In this document: positions 13,959-21,869 of the stretch, piece after piece
Position numbering within the stretch: position 1 is the stretch's first letter
Layout of the letters: the number at the start of each line of letters is the position of its first letter
Origin: Psychrosphaera sp.
GTDB lineage: Bacteria; Pseudomonadota; Gammaproteobacteria; Enterobacterales; Alteromonadaceae
Assembly: GCA_028098005.1 (NCBI GenBank)
Contig: JAOHFM010000024.1
Coordinates: forward strand, 1 to 22,242
Length of the DNA stretch: 22,242 bases
Direction: 5' to 3'
Made by a program: the position numbers and the translations under genes
Notes under the pieces: model-generated
The model's input: only the letters and a program-made list of their open reading frames with translations
What the model was told of the DNA's origin: nothing
Databases searched by the model: none

Positions 13959-16900
13959 TATTTCCTATATCGACTTCGTACCCGTTCGCCCAGTGCCAAC
14001 AAACAAGGGGTTAGTACAAGGGTCAGCAAGGTAGCAAAAGTTAATCCTCCCGCTACGGCAATGGAAAGTTGCGACCACCATTGTGTTGACGGGCCACCAA
14101 ATTCCATCAACCTATTCATCAAGTCGATATTCATTTCCAGTACCATTGGCATTAGGCCCAATACCGTTGTTACAGTTGTTAGCATTACTGGCCGTAACCT
14201 TTGAGCGCCCGTTCTTAATATAGCGTCAACATAGCCTAAACCTTGTTTTTTAAGCACATTATAGGTGTCAATCAATACGATATTATTGTTAACAACAATA
14301 CCTGCTAACGATATTACACCAATCCCTGACATTACTATACCAAACGGTTTTTGAACTATAATCAGCCCCAAAAACACACCCACTGTTGAGAACACTACGG
14401 CACTCAGAATTAAAGCCGCTTGATAAAAACTATTAAACTGAGTAACCAAAATTATAGCCATTACAAATAGAGCGACTAAAAACGCATTCTGTAAGAAGGC
14501 TTGAGACTCTTCTTGATCTTCATTTTCGCCTCTTATTTTAATCGAGACCGTATTACTTAAGCCTAACTCTGGTAGTTGTTGCTGTAACATAGGTAGTTGC
14601 TGAGAAAGCAAGACACCTGGCGCCATATCAGCAGCCACCTGCACCACTCTTCGACCATCAACTCTGCGGATTATGTCCACTTTGGGCACTGCTTTTTGCT
14701 CGACAAAATTACTCACTGGTACCATGCCCGCTTGGGTTTTAACTCTGACACTTTCCAATTGTCCTATATTTCTTTTCTCTTCAGGAAAGCGTACGCGAAT
14801 ATCGAGCTCATCATCCACATCATCTGGACGGTACTCCCCAATTTTTAATCCATTGGTAACCATTGATATAGTGCTTCCCACAAGCGTTGCGTCTGCGCCA
14901 AAACGCGCTGCGTTACTTCTATCTATTAACAACTGCCACTCTATACCGTCTTTATTTGCGGTGTCTGAAATGTTCGTAAACTTGCCGGTGTCTTCTAATG
15001 CCATTTTGATAACCCGCACAGCTTCCGTTAACTCCTCTGGAAACCGAGAGCTCAACTCAAGTACCAAGGCTTTTCCACCGCTCGGTCCGTTTTCATCTTT
15101 TCTTACTTCAATTTCTACGCCTGCGATATCTTCAGTAAGCTGATGGACATCAGCAATAATTTCATTGGCTTTGCGCCGTACCTGCCAATCAACTAAATTC
15201 ATTCTCATTGAGCCAATTTGGTCACTTCCGCCAGTACGAGCATATAGAGTTTCTATTTCATCTAGAGAAACTAGTCGTTGCTCTATTTGTTGCATAATTT
15301 TATCTTTTTCATAAATTGATAAATCGCCATGAGAGCGCACGACTATGGATGCCCCTTCGGGCTCTACATCTGGAAAAAATTCCGATCCTAAGCCACTATA
15401 GTTAAACGCTGTAAATACCAATATTGCAATGACAATTGATGTAAATAGACTTTTCACTGGGTTTTTTATTGCCACTTCCAAAAAGCGTACGTATTTGCCA
15501 GTAAAGCCATGTAGCGAGCGAATATCACCTTCTTCAGCTTGTAATATTTGTGCTTTCGTTTCTTTCGAAACGGGTCTAATCTTTCCAATGAGTGCCCCTA
15601 AAGACGGGACAAAAACCAATGCCATTACCAACGAAGCTGATAACACTGCGATAAGTGTTATTGGTAGGTACTTCATGAACTCGCCCATCATTCCTGGCCA
15701 AAATATTAAAGGGGCAAATGCAGCTAAAGTTGTTGCGGTAGATGCAATAATTGGCCATGCCATGCGAGTAGAGGCTAATCGGTAAGCTTCACGCTTAGGT
15801 TTGCCCTCACTCATCATTCGATCGGCAAATTCAGTAACCACAATGGCACCATCAACTAACATGCCCACCGCCATGATCAGTGAAAACAGCACCACCATAT
15901 TAACCGTCATTCCCATTAAAGAAATGACAAGAATCCCTGTTAAAAAGCTGCCCGGAATAGCGATACCCACTAGAGCAGCCGATCTCACACCTAATGTTGC
16001 GATGATAACAATCACCACTAAAATAACCGCAGATAGCACATTATTTTGTAAATCAGTTAACATCTGATTCACGTCTTTTGATCTATCTCCGGTGTAGGTC
16101 ACCGTAATATGGCTTGGCCAAACTTCACTGCCGCTTTGAACAATGGATTTAACCTTATCTATGGTTTCAATTATATTTTCGCCAGGGCGCTTTTTAATCT
16201 CCAGTGACACAGATGGATGAGTGTTTAACCGCGCAAAACTGCTAGGGTCTTTGTAAGACCGTCTTACGGATGCTACATCTCCAAAAGTAATGACACGATC
16301 GCCAACCACCTTGATAGGTTGGTCGTATACATCTTTAACCGTTTCATACACGGAAGGGACCTTGACTGCAAAGCGACCCGCGCCAGTATCTAATGTTCCG
16401 GCAGCAACAAGTCGGTTATTTCTTTGCAATAAATTAAGAATATCGTTTTGATCTAAACCGTAACTTTCCATTAATAATGGATCGACAACAATTTCGACGA
16501 TGTCCTCTCTGTCGCCACCAATATCAACTTCTAAAACTTCGCTAAGTCCCTCAATTTCATCCCTTAATGCTCGAGCAACTGTGACTAAACCTCTTTCTGG
16601 AACCGGACCGGAGAGAACAATAGTGATCACGGGTTGCTGATCGGCCATGCTGACTTGTTTTACAACAGGCTCTTCAGATTCTGAAGGGAGCTTTGCTTTC
16701 GCTATTGTTACTTTATCCCTGACATCAGCAATCGCCTCTTTTGCATCAAAGCCAGCAATAAATTCAATTTGAACAGAGCCATAGCCTTCACTTGCGGTTG
16801 AGGTCATTTCTTTTACGCCCTCTAACGAACGTAATTCAATTTCCATTGGACGAATTAACATGCGCTCCGCATCTTCAGGGGAAATGCCGTCATGCACAAT

Positions 16901-17047
16901 AGAGACATAAATAATTGGAATTGTAATATCAGGATCTGACTCTTTAGGGATATTTTTATAAGTAATTGCGCCAGAAATAAGTAATAAAACAAAAATCATC
17001 AAGACCGTTCGAGAGCGTTCTAATGACGCATCTATGAATCCTCTCAT
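13940..17047 (-). CDS. RND-family efflux permease (AcrB-like inner-membrane pump)
   Basis: 1035 residues, the normal size for the resistance-nodulation-division superfamily, with the expected duplicated layout. Each half has one N-terminal helix, a large periplasmic domain and then a bundle of helices, 12 in total. Transmembrane helices are clear near 14-30, 336-355, 360-380, 387-407, 430-480 and in the corresponding second half (about 540 and 855-1020). The TM4 proton-relay motif is AVGMLVDGAIVV, with D399 kept but Gly400 where AcrB has the second Asp. Together with the adaptor gene 3 bp upstream it would export substrates across both membranes with a TolC-like channel, which is not in this window. 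Substrate cannot be read from sequence; the segment resembles drug-type (HAE1-like) more than heavy-metal pumps overall. No regulator lies beside it. Confidence 0.92.
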   Translation of the reverse strand: MRGFIDASLERSRTVLMIFVLLLISGAITYKNIPKESDPDITIPIIYVSIVHDGISPEDAERMLIRPMEIELRSLEGVKEMTSTASEGYGSVQIEFIAGFDAKEAIADVRDKVTIAKAKLPSESEEPVVKQVSMADQQPVITIVLSGPVPERGLVTVARALRDEIEGLSEVLEVDIGGDREDIVEIVVDPLLMESYGLDQNDILNLLQRNNRLVAAGTLDTGAGRFAVKVPSVYETVKDVYDQPIKVVGDRVITFGDVASVRRSYKDPSSFARLNTHPSVSLEIKKRPGENIIETIDKVKSIVQSGSEVWPSHITVTYTGDRSKDVNQMLTDLQNNVLSAVILVVIVIIATLGVRSAALVGIAIPGSFLTGILVISLMGMTVNMVVLFSLIMAVGMLVDGAIVVTEFADRMMSEGKPKREAYRLASTRMAWPIIASTATTLAAFAPLIFWPGMMGEFMKYLPITLIAVLSASLVMALVFVPSLGALIGKIRPVSKETKAQILQAEEGDIRSLHGFTGKYVRFLEVAIKNPVKSLFTSIVIAILVFTAFNYSGLGSEFFPDVEPEGASIVVRSHGDLSIYEKDKIMQQIEQRLVSLDEIETLYARTGGSDQIGSMRMNLVDWQVRRKANEIIADVHQLTEDIAGVEIEVRKDENGPSGGKALVLELSSRFPEELTEAVRVIKMALEDTGKFTNISDTANKDGIEWQLLIDRSNAARFGADATLVGSTISMVTNGLKIGEYRPDDVDDELDIRVRFPEEKRNIGQLESVRVKTQAGMVPVSNFVEQKAVPKVDIIRRVDGRRVVQVAADMAPGVLLSQQLPMLQQQLPELGLSNTVSIKIRGENEDQEESQAFLQNAFLVALFVMAIILVTQFNSFYQAALILSAVVFSTVGVFLGLIIVQKPFGIVMSGIGVISLAGIVVNNNIVLIDTYNVLKKQGLGYVDAILRTGAQRLRPVMLTTVTTVLGLMPMVLEMNIDLMNRLMEFGGPSTQWWSQLSIAVAGGLTFATLLTLVLTPCLLALGERVRSRYRKYRASKI

Positions 17048-17050
17048 GAT

Positions 17051-18148
17051 TTAGTTCCCTTCTTTGTTAATGGTTGTAACAACCTTGTCGCCTGGCCTAA
17101 CAAAACCTTGTCCGCGAGTGATAACTTTTGTTTCTCCATCAAATCCAGCAAGCCAAACTCCGTCTTGCTCAGTTTTAATCATGTCTATTGGAGTAAACAC
17201 AACAATCTCGTTGTTGACTGTTTTAACACCTAAAATCCCATCTTTGTCTAAAGACAGTAATGCTGGAGACACTTTAATAGCTTGTTCTTTAGCAAACAAA
17301 ACATCTATTTCAGTGCTTATTCCAGCTTTCATTTTTTGGCCCGGATTGTTAATTTCAACTTCAACTAGAAAGGTATTTGTGCCGGGTGTTGATACACTCG
17401 ATATGTACCTAAGCTGGCCTTGAACTTTTGTACCGTTGGCAAGTAAAACGTTAACTTCAGCGTCTTTATCAATAAGGTTTACGTAGTTTTCGGTGATATG
17501 TGCAGTAACAACCAACGAAGAAAGATCAACCAACTGAAACAAGGTTTCTCCTTTATTAACAATGCTACCTAACTCGACATTTTGATTATTAATAAAGCCG
17601 GAAAAAGGGGCTTTAATTTTACTCTTACTTAGTTGAGACTGCCTTAATTCCACTAACGCTTTTGCTTCTTCTAAAGCCGCACGAGCCTGAGCAAATAGTG
17701 ACTCACCTTGAAGCCCTTTTGCCTGCAGAGACTTGGCACCTTTAAATTCAATTTCTCTTTGGCTTACCAATGTTTTAGCGTAGTTTAGCTGTTGGAGTTT
17801 ATCCTCTAAAGCTAGCTCCACAATAACTTCGCCCTGCTCAACCAATTGACCTTCTTTAACTAAAATGCTCGCAACTCGACCATCCACCTCTGCATTTAAA
17901 TTTAAAACACGGTTGGGCTCAGTTCTTCCATACAACTCAATACTTCTCTGAACAGCTTGAGTGTTAAAAATACTAACTTCAACGGAGGGTAGCTCTTTAT
18001 TGTTTACTTCAGATTTGGTTTTTAGCGTATTGGGCTCTGCGTTGATCATGCCGGACGCCATCCAAACAACTAAAATTAATGTTACGGCTACAGCAATGAT
18101 GTAGGGTTTTTGTTCCAACACAGAACGAAGGGAGCGTTGCTTTGACAC
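17051..18148 (-). CDS. RND efflux periplasmic adaptor (membrane fusion protein)
   Basis: 365 residues from GTG 18146-18148, preceded by AAGGA about 10 bases upstream. The next Met lies in the membrane segment, so the GTG start is preferred. One N-terminal transmembrane anchor (about 15-31, PYIIAVAVTLILVVW) has no lipobox. A split lipoyl/barrel-sandwich hybrid domain begins VDGRVASILVKEGQLVEQGE (about 88-107). It continues, after a short alpha-hairpin (about 112-170, ISQ/AKALVELRQSQLSK), with IKAPFSGFINNQNVELGSIV. A beta-barrel domain (about 205-280) and the membrane-proximal domain follow. The adaptor bridges the permease to an outer-membrane channel. It is the first gene of the pair, and the permease ATG begins 3 bp after its stop. 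Confidence 0.92.
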   Translation of the reverse strand: MSKQRSLRSVLEQKPYIIAVAVTLILVVWMASGMINAEPNTLKTKSEVNNKELPSVEVSIFNTQAVQRSIELYGRTEPNRVLNLNAEVDGRVASILVKEGQLVEQGEVIVELALEDKLQQLNYAKTLVSQREIEFKGAKSLQAKGLQGESLFAQARAALEEAKALVELRQSQLSKSKIKAPFSGFINNQNVELGSIVNKGETLFQLVDLSSLVVTAHITENYVNLIDKDAEVNVLLANGTKVQGQLRYISSVSTPGTNTFLVEVEINNPGQKMKAGISTEIDVLFAKEQAIKVSPALLSLDKDGILGVKTVNNEIVVFTPIDMIKTEQDGVWLAGFDGETKVITRGQGFVRPGDKVVTTINKEGN

Positions 18149-18183
18149 TAGGTGTTGTCCTTATGCAAAAATCTCATTAATTA

Positions 18184-18199
18184 CAATTGATAGTAATTG
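18184..18199. promoter_or_regulatory. Inverted repeat upstream of the efflux operon
   Basis: CAATT (18184-18188) and AATTG (18195-18199) flank GATAGT, and TTAC (18181-18184) with GTAA (18193-18196) make an overlapping second dyad. It lies about 36 bases upstream of the adaptor GTG, a typical operator position. The AT-rich composition makes chance occurrence plausible. Confidence 0.25.
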
Positions 18200-18230
18200 A
18201 ATCCAATGCTTAAGCCTAGCTTTGTTGCAC

Positions 18231-18258
18231 AAAAAAAGGCCGATGATAATCGACCTTT
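18231..18258 (-). terminator. Intrinsic terminator of erpA
   Basis: On the minus strand AAAGGTCGAT, a 4-base loop (TATC) and ATCGGCCTTT form a 10-bp stem with one G-U pair, running straight into seven Ts (complement of 18231-18237). It sits 36 bases after the erpA stop. This is the best textbook rho-independent terminator in the window. Confidence 0.85.
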
Positions 18259-18293
18259 ATGTAACGTTTCGTTTCTAGAATACCAAATGAGTA

Positions 18294-18668
18294 TTAAACG
18301 CTGAAACTTGCTCCACAACCACAGGTAGTAGTCGCATTAGGATTATTCACAAAAAAGCGTGAGCCTTCTAGGCCTTCAGTATAATCAACAATACCACCAA
18401 CTAGATATTGTAGGCTCATTGGATCTATTACCATAGAAACGCCTTGTTTTTCAATTTCCATATCACCGGCGTTTACATCTTCGTCAAACGTAAAGCCATA
18501 TTGGAAACCTGAACAACCGCCACCCGTTACATAAACTCTCAGTTTTAGGGCTGGATTTTCCTCTTCGTCAACTAACTGCTTCACTTTGATCGCAGCCGCA
18601 TCAGAAAATTGAATTGGCAATTCTGGGGTCTCTGTCGATTCTGCAGTCGGTGTTACAATGTTAGTCAT
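18294..18668 (-). CDS. erpA: ErpA, A-type iron-sulfur cluster carrier/insertion protein
   Basis: 124 residues. The HesB/IscA fold has the three invariant cysteines: C52 in [10 protein letters not shown], and C116 and C118 in TTCGCGASF at the C-terminus. The longer N-terminal tail (1-18) and the FDEDVNAGD segment favour ErpA over IscA. ErpA receives Fe-S clusters from the scaffold and delivers them to apo-proteins, including isoprenoid-synthesis enzymes IspG/IspH, in the cytoplasm. The ATG at 18666-18668 has an AGAGG ribosome-binding site. It follows the DUF6776 gene by about 69 bp, so it may share that gene's transcript or have its own promoter. It ends in a strong terminator. I see no clear IscR box. 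In E. coli erpA is next to clcA, and a ClC gene is also nearby here. Confidence 0.95.
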   Translation of the reverse strand: MTNIVTPTAESTETPELPIQFSDAAAIKVKQLVDEEENPALKLRVYVTGGGCSGFQYGFTFDEDVNAGDMEIEKQGVSMVIDPMSLQYLVGGIVDYTEGLEGSRFFVNNPNATTTCGCGASFSV

Positions 18669-18737
18669 AAAAAGTACCTCTTAAAAACGGGGCGCGATTA
18701 TCTAATACCTGACAAATTTAATCAAGTATTCCAGCGC

Positions 18738-19448
18738 CTATAAATCGGGCCAATCCCTCTTTTCAGTAAAGGCTTTATACGGTTGCCATCGAGTTTTAGG
18801 TTGCACTACTTTTATTTCTATATGCGCAGGCACAAAACCTTCTGGCAATTGAAATTGTCCTTCAAAATATTGAAAGTAATGAAAACTAAACACTAAGTCT
18901 TTTGATGACAAGTTTGCTAGCTTATCAAGGTCTAGTGTAGAACGTTGTCCATTTTCATAACCAACAATGTTAAGGTTAATATTACCCTTCGCATTTCGTT
19001 TTTTACTGTCTGTTTGTACAACAGCAAAATGAAATTTAAATCGATTTTGGCCCTTGTCTTGCTCAATATCAAACTGCTCAATAGCTAAACCATCAGCAAC
19101 AAGTTCTGGGGCCAGTACTTTTTGATAAAAGCTGAGCTCTTTGCGCAATTGAAATAGTTCTTCTCTTAACATCACTAACTCTTCTTGAGTTTGTTTTGAT
19201 GCCTTTTTTTCAACTTGCAGTTCAACGGTTAAATAATTGTTTTTTCTTACATGCTGATCAATTTCTTGATACAAACTTTCAAGCCGAGATTGCTGCTTTA
19301 CTAATTGCTGCTTTTGCCAATTATTTACACTACCACCTATTTGATAGCTGATATATGCTGTTAGTGATAGTACAAATATCAGCAACATTAAAAATCGAAA
19401 TCGACCTAAATTTTGTTTTAGGCCATTAAAACTGAGCCAGTCATTCAT
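18738..19448 (-). CDS. DUF6776 family membrane-anchored coiled-coil protein
   Basis: 236 residues. A short cytoplasmic N-terminus leads to one transmembrane helix (about 18-38, FRFLMLLIFVLSLTAYISYQI). A long coiled coil follows (about 42-112, rich in Q, E, K and L). The C-terminal domain (about 120-236) is a beta-rich region with FHFAVVQTD, GNINLNIVGYENG and FSFHYFQYFEGQFQLPEGFVP segments. This helix / coiled-coil / FxYFQxxEGxxxLPxGFxP pattern is what I recall for the DUF6776 family of gammaproteobacteria, whose function is unknown. The bulk of the protein would be periplasmic. It is transcribed with erpA downstream and is divergent from the ClC gene. Confidence 0.75.
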   Translation of the reverse strand: MNDWLSFNGLKQNLGRFRFLMLLIFVLSLTAYISYQIGGSVNNWQKQQLVKQQSRLESLYQEIDQHVRKNNYLTVELQVEKKASKQTQEELVMLREELFQLRKELSFYQKVLAPELVADGLAIEQFDIEQDKGQNRFKFHFAVVQTDSKKRNAKGNINLNIVGYENGQRSTLDLDKLANLSSKDLVFSFHYFQYFEGQFQLPEGFVPAHIEIKVVQPKTRWQPYKAFTEKRDWPDL

Positions 19449-19498
19449 ATTGGATAATTTTTATTATATGTCATTGGTTTATGGTACACTTTGCGACC

Positions 19499-19528
19499 TT
19501 AGTTTGACTAGTTGTGTTTAACTATAAT
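19499..19528 (+). promoter_or_regulatory. Possible promoter of the ClC-hemJ operon
   Basis: A consensus -10, TATAAT (19523-19528), has TTAGTT (19499-19504) 18 bases upstream as a weak -35. The TTGACT at 19504-19509 is a better -35 hexamer but is only 13 bases away. The leader to the ATG is about 60 bases and includes the hairpin at 19545-19562. Confidence 0.35.
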
Positions 19529-19544
19529 CATCATTATAAGGTTT

Positions 19545-19562
19545 GTTACCCCAGAAGGTAAC
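19545..19562 (+). promoter_or_regulatory. Leader hairpin upstream of the ClC gene
   Basis: GTTACC (19545-19550) and GGTAAC (19557-19562) form a perfect 6-bp stem with a CCAGAA loop in the 5' leader, about 31 bases before the ATG. It does not resemble the fluoride (crcB) riboswitch that precedes some ClC genes. Confidence 0.3.
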
Positions 19563-19593
19563 CACTGTATTTTTAGAATATACCGGAACATAG

Positions 19594-21285
19594 ATGCTAT
19601 CTAACAGTCTTTATGCTTTGCGCAAACGATTAGCAACACCCCAAACAAGTATACAGCTTAGTATTCTAGGCTTGCTTGGTGGTATTGCGGCGGCATTATT
19701 GATTGTTGTTTTTCGCCTAACAATTGAATTTATTCAAGATACATTTTCCGCCGGTGGCCCTTTCGACAATATCCTTGACTATTTGCTCCCCACGCTGCCT
19801 ATTTTTGCGGCTATTTTAATTGCTATTTTTGCTGATTTCACCGGCTATAAACACTATAGACTAGGCATTCCTTTTGTTTTACATCGAATTAAAGCCCACT
19901 ATGGCAACATGCCATTTTGGAATACGGCGAACCAATTTGTTGGTGGTATATTAGCGCTTGCCAGTGGTTTTTCAGTTGGGCGAGAGGGACCATCTGTTCA
20001 TATTGGGGCAAGTGGCGCGAGTTATTTTGGACGCTGGCTGCGACTCCCCCACAACGCCGTTCGTACATTAACGGCTTGCGGAATTGCCGCCGGTATTTCA
20101 GCCTCGTTTAACACACCTTTGGCGGCGGTTATTTTTGTTATGGAGGTTGTCTTACGAGAGTATAAGATACACATTTTCATACCCGTCATGTTGGCCTCTT
20201 CCGCTGGTTCCATTATTACACAAGCGGTATTTGGTCAGCACATTGAATTTGCCCAACTTAGTGTATTTACCTTGCCCGGTAGCCACTACCCTTGGCTAAT
20301 ATTATTAGGCATTATCTTAGGCGTTAGTGCCTATATCTTTAATACCAACTTAATGCGTATCATTCGAACCTTCCGTTACGTAAACATGTTCCCTCGACTT
20401 CTATTGGCCGGTGTTTTAACGGCCATAGTGGGTTACTTTGTTCCTGAGGCTTTAGGTGATGGCACGAGTGCAATAAATCAGGCAATGATTTCTCCAACAA
20501 ATCTAGAGCTACTTGTCATCCTGCTCATTTCAAAACTGTTTTTAACATTAGTGGCAATTGGCTTAGGTATTCCTGGTGGCATAATTGGCCCAGTATTTGG
20601 CTTGGGCGTTTTAATCGGTTTAATCGTTGCTAACCTTGTCATGCTTATCGATCCAAGTATTCATTTTATGGGCACTTACGCGGTATTAGGTATGTCTGGT
20701 TTAATGGCGGCAAGCTTACATGCACCATTGGCAGCTTTAGTGGCTGTGGTTGAATTAACCAATAATCCTGCCGCAATTACGCCCGCTATAATTGTTATTG
20801 CCAGTGCTTATATCACTAGTTCACAAGGTTTAAAAAACCGTTCTATCTTTTTGCAGCAACTTGATTTCCAAGGATTGATGTATCAAACGCCACCCGCAAC
20901 AACCGTATTAGAAAAAATTGGTGTTTTGGCAGAAATGGATACCAATTTAAAACTTATAAATTATGTAACGGAGCAAGATGTCCGCTTCCACTTAAACGAT
21001 AAGCATGAATCCCAGTGGCTTATTGTAGCAATGAAGCATGACCTTGGGGTTGATTACTCCTTGGCAGAGTTTGATACCAGCTACTCTCGTAATAACGATA
21101 AAGTAAAATATACACCGCTACTGACAATGGATACACGTTCAACTATGGCTCATGTTTGGGAGCTTATTAAAGATCAACGAGATGGCGCTACGTTAATTAC
21201 GAGCACCAACGGTGAAAAAATTGTAGGCATAGTAACTTGGGAACAATTACGCACAATACTCATGAATAGGAACGCCTTGTTATGA
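19594..21285 (+). CDS. ClC-family anion transporter/channel with C-terminal CBS region
   Basis: 563 residues: a ClC membrane domain (about 20-415, many re-entrant helices) and a C-terminal cytoplasmic region (about 430-563). Its end (about 510-560, TPLLTMDTRSTMAHVWELI...GIVTWEQLRTIL) is a CBS-like domain. The gating glutamate is present, E131 in SVGREGPSVHIGA. The other landmarks are altered compared with E. coli ClcA. GSGIP is RLGIP (89-93), so the central Ser is absent. GxFxP is GIIGP (329-333). The inner proton glutamate position (E203) is V185 in FVMEVVLREY, and no clear equivalent of Tyr445 is seen. I recognise the protein as the broad proteobacterial ClC group with xGIPFVxxR; whether it is an exchanger or a channel, and which anion it carries, is unclear. 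ATG 19594; the gene overlaps the HemJ-like gene by 4 bp. Confidence 0.88.
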   Translation: MLSNSLYALRKRLATPQTSIQLSILGLLGGIAAALLIVVFRLTIEFIQDTFSAGGPFDNILDYLLPTLPIFAAILIAIFADFTGYKHYRLGIPFVLHRIKAHYGNMPFWNTANQFVGGILALASGFSVGREGPSVHIGASGASYFGRWLRLPHNAVRTLTACGIAAGISASFNTPLAAVIFVMEVVLREYKIHIFIPVMLASSAGSIITQAVFGQHIEFAQLSVFTLPGSHYPWLILLGIILGVSAYIFNTNLMRIIRTFRYVNMFPRLLLAGVLTAIVGYFVPEALGDGTSAINQAMISPTNLELLVILLISKLFLTLVAIGLGIPGGIIGPVFGLGVLIGLIVANLVMLIDPSIHFMGTYAVLGMSGLMAASLHAPLAALVAVVELTNNPAAITPAIIVIASAYITSSQGLKNRSIFLQQLDFQGLMYQTPPATTVLEKIGVLAEMDTNLKLINYVTEQDVRFHLNDKHESQWLIVAMKHDLGVDYSLAEFDTSYSRNNDKVKYTPLLTMDTRSTMAHVWELIKDQRDGATLITSTNGEKIVGIVTWEQLRTILMNRNALL

Positions 21286-21794
21286 TCATACTTTGGTATA
21301 AAGCTTTTCACGTGTTTTTTATGGTGGCTTGGTTTGCAGGCATTTTTTATCTGCCTCGCCTATTTGTTTACCATGCGGAGAATGATGCTGCCTCAGACCC
21401 TGAAGATAAAATCAAAAACGAATCTAAAGGACAGGTAGAAACTGGTAAAAAAACGATAACAAATGAGTCTATTGCCCACACTTCAGAAACATTAAAAGTG
21501 ATGGAGCGTCGATTGCTCTATTTTGTTACGCCTTTTGCTATTTTCACTTTAATATTTGGACTATTACTTATCCATAGCTACGGTATGGAATGGTTTAAAG
21601 TAAGTCATTGGTTACATGCAAAATTGTTGTTAGTAGCATTGCTGTATATATACCATGGCTATTGTTTTGTTTTACTGAAGCGTTTTAAAGACAATAAAAA
21701 TGATAAGTCCGCTCGCTTTTACCGAATATTTAATGAAGTACCCGTATTAATTTTATTGGCAATTATTATCTTAGCGATTGTTAAGCCTTTCTAA
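21282..21794 (+). CDS. hemJ: HemJ/CopD-like membrane protein with a hydrophilic insertion
   Basis: 170 residues; the family is usually about 140. The N-terminus, KAFHVFFMVAWFAGIFYLPRLFVYHA (7-32), is characteristic of HemJ, which oxidises protoporphyrinogen IX to protoporphyrin IX in heme synthesis in bacteria lacking HemG/HemY. VMERRLLYFVTPFAIFTLIFGL (73-94) and WLHAKLLLVALLYIYHGYCF (110-129) follow, with a final helix near 153-168. H10 is the candidate conserved heme-binding His. Residues about 33-68 form an acidic, lysine-rich, low-hydrophobicity stretch not normally present between the first helix and the ERR motif. The 4-bp ATGA overlap with the ClC gene implies coupled translation. CopD-like is the alternative label used in databases for the same fold. 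Confidence 0.8.
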   Translation: MIILWYKAFHVFFMVAWFAGIFYLPRLFVYHAENDAASDPEDKIKNESKGQVETGKKTITNESIAHTSETLKVMERRLLYFVTPFAIFTLIFGLLLIHSYGMEWFKVSHWLHAKLLLVALLYIYHGYCFVLLKRFKDNKNDKSARFYRIFNEVPVLILLAIIILAIVKPF

Positions 21795-21824
21795 TTGTCG
21801 AAGTCTGGGTTGGTCTGCTAAAAT
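21795..21824 (+). promoter_or_regulatory. Probable pyrB promoter (extended -10)
   Basis: A -35 TTGTCG (21795-21800), directly after the HemJ stop, and a -10 TAAAAT (21819-21824) preceded by TGC are separated by 18 bases. Transcription would start near 21831, about 39 bases before the pyrB ATG. No leader peptide with a U-tract attenuator, as in E. coli pyrBI, is visible. Confidence 0.45.
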
Positions 21825-21869
21825 TGCGTTCCAATCATGTTCCACTCTTTTGAATAGGCTACAAGGCTG

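Noticed and set aside
14673..15143. 156-residue open frame on the plus strand inside the RND permease
   Set aside because: Antisense shadow of a conserved gene, serine/threonine rich with no domain or ribosome-binding site.
13940..18148. Complete tripartite efflux system with its own outer-membrane factor and regulator
   Set aside because: Only the adaptor and permease are here; neighbours on both sides are unrelated (the mrcA-linked gene and erpA).
19545..19562. Fluoride (crcB) riboswitch before the ClC gene
   Set aside because: The conserved core of that riboswitch is not present; only a simple hairpin is seen.
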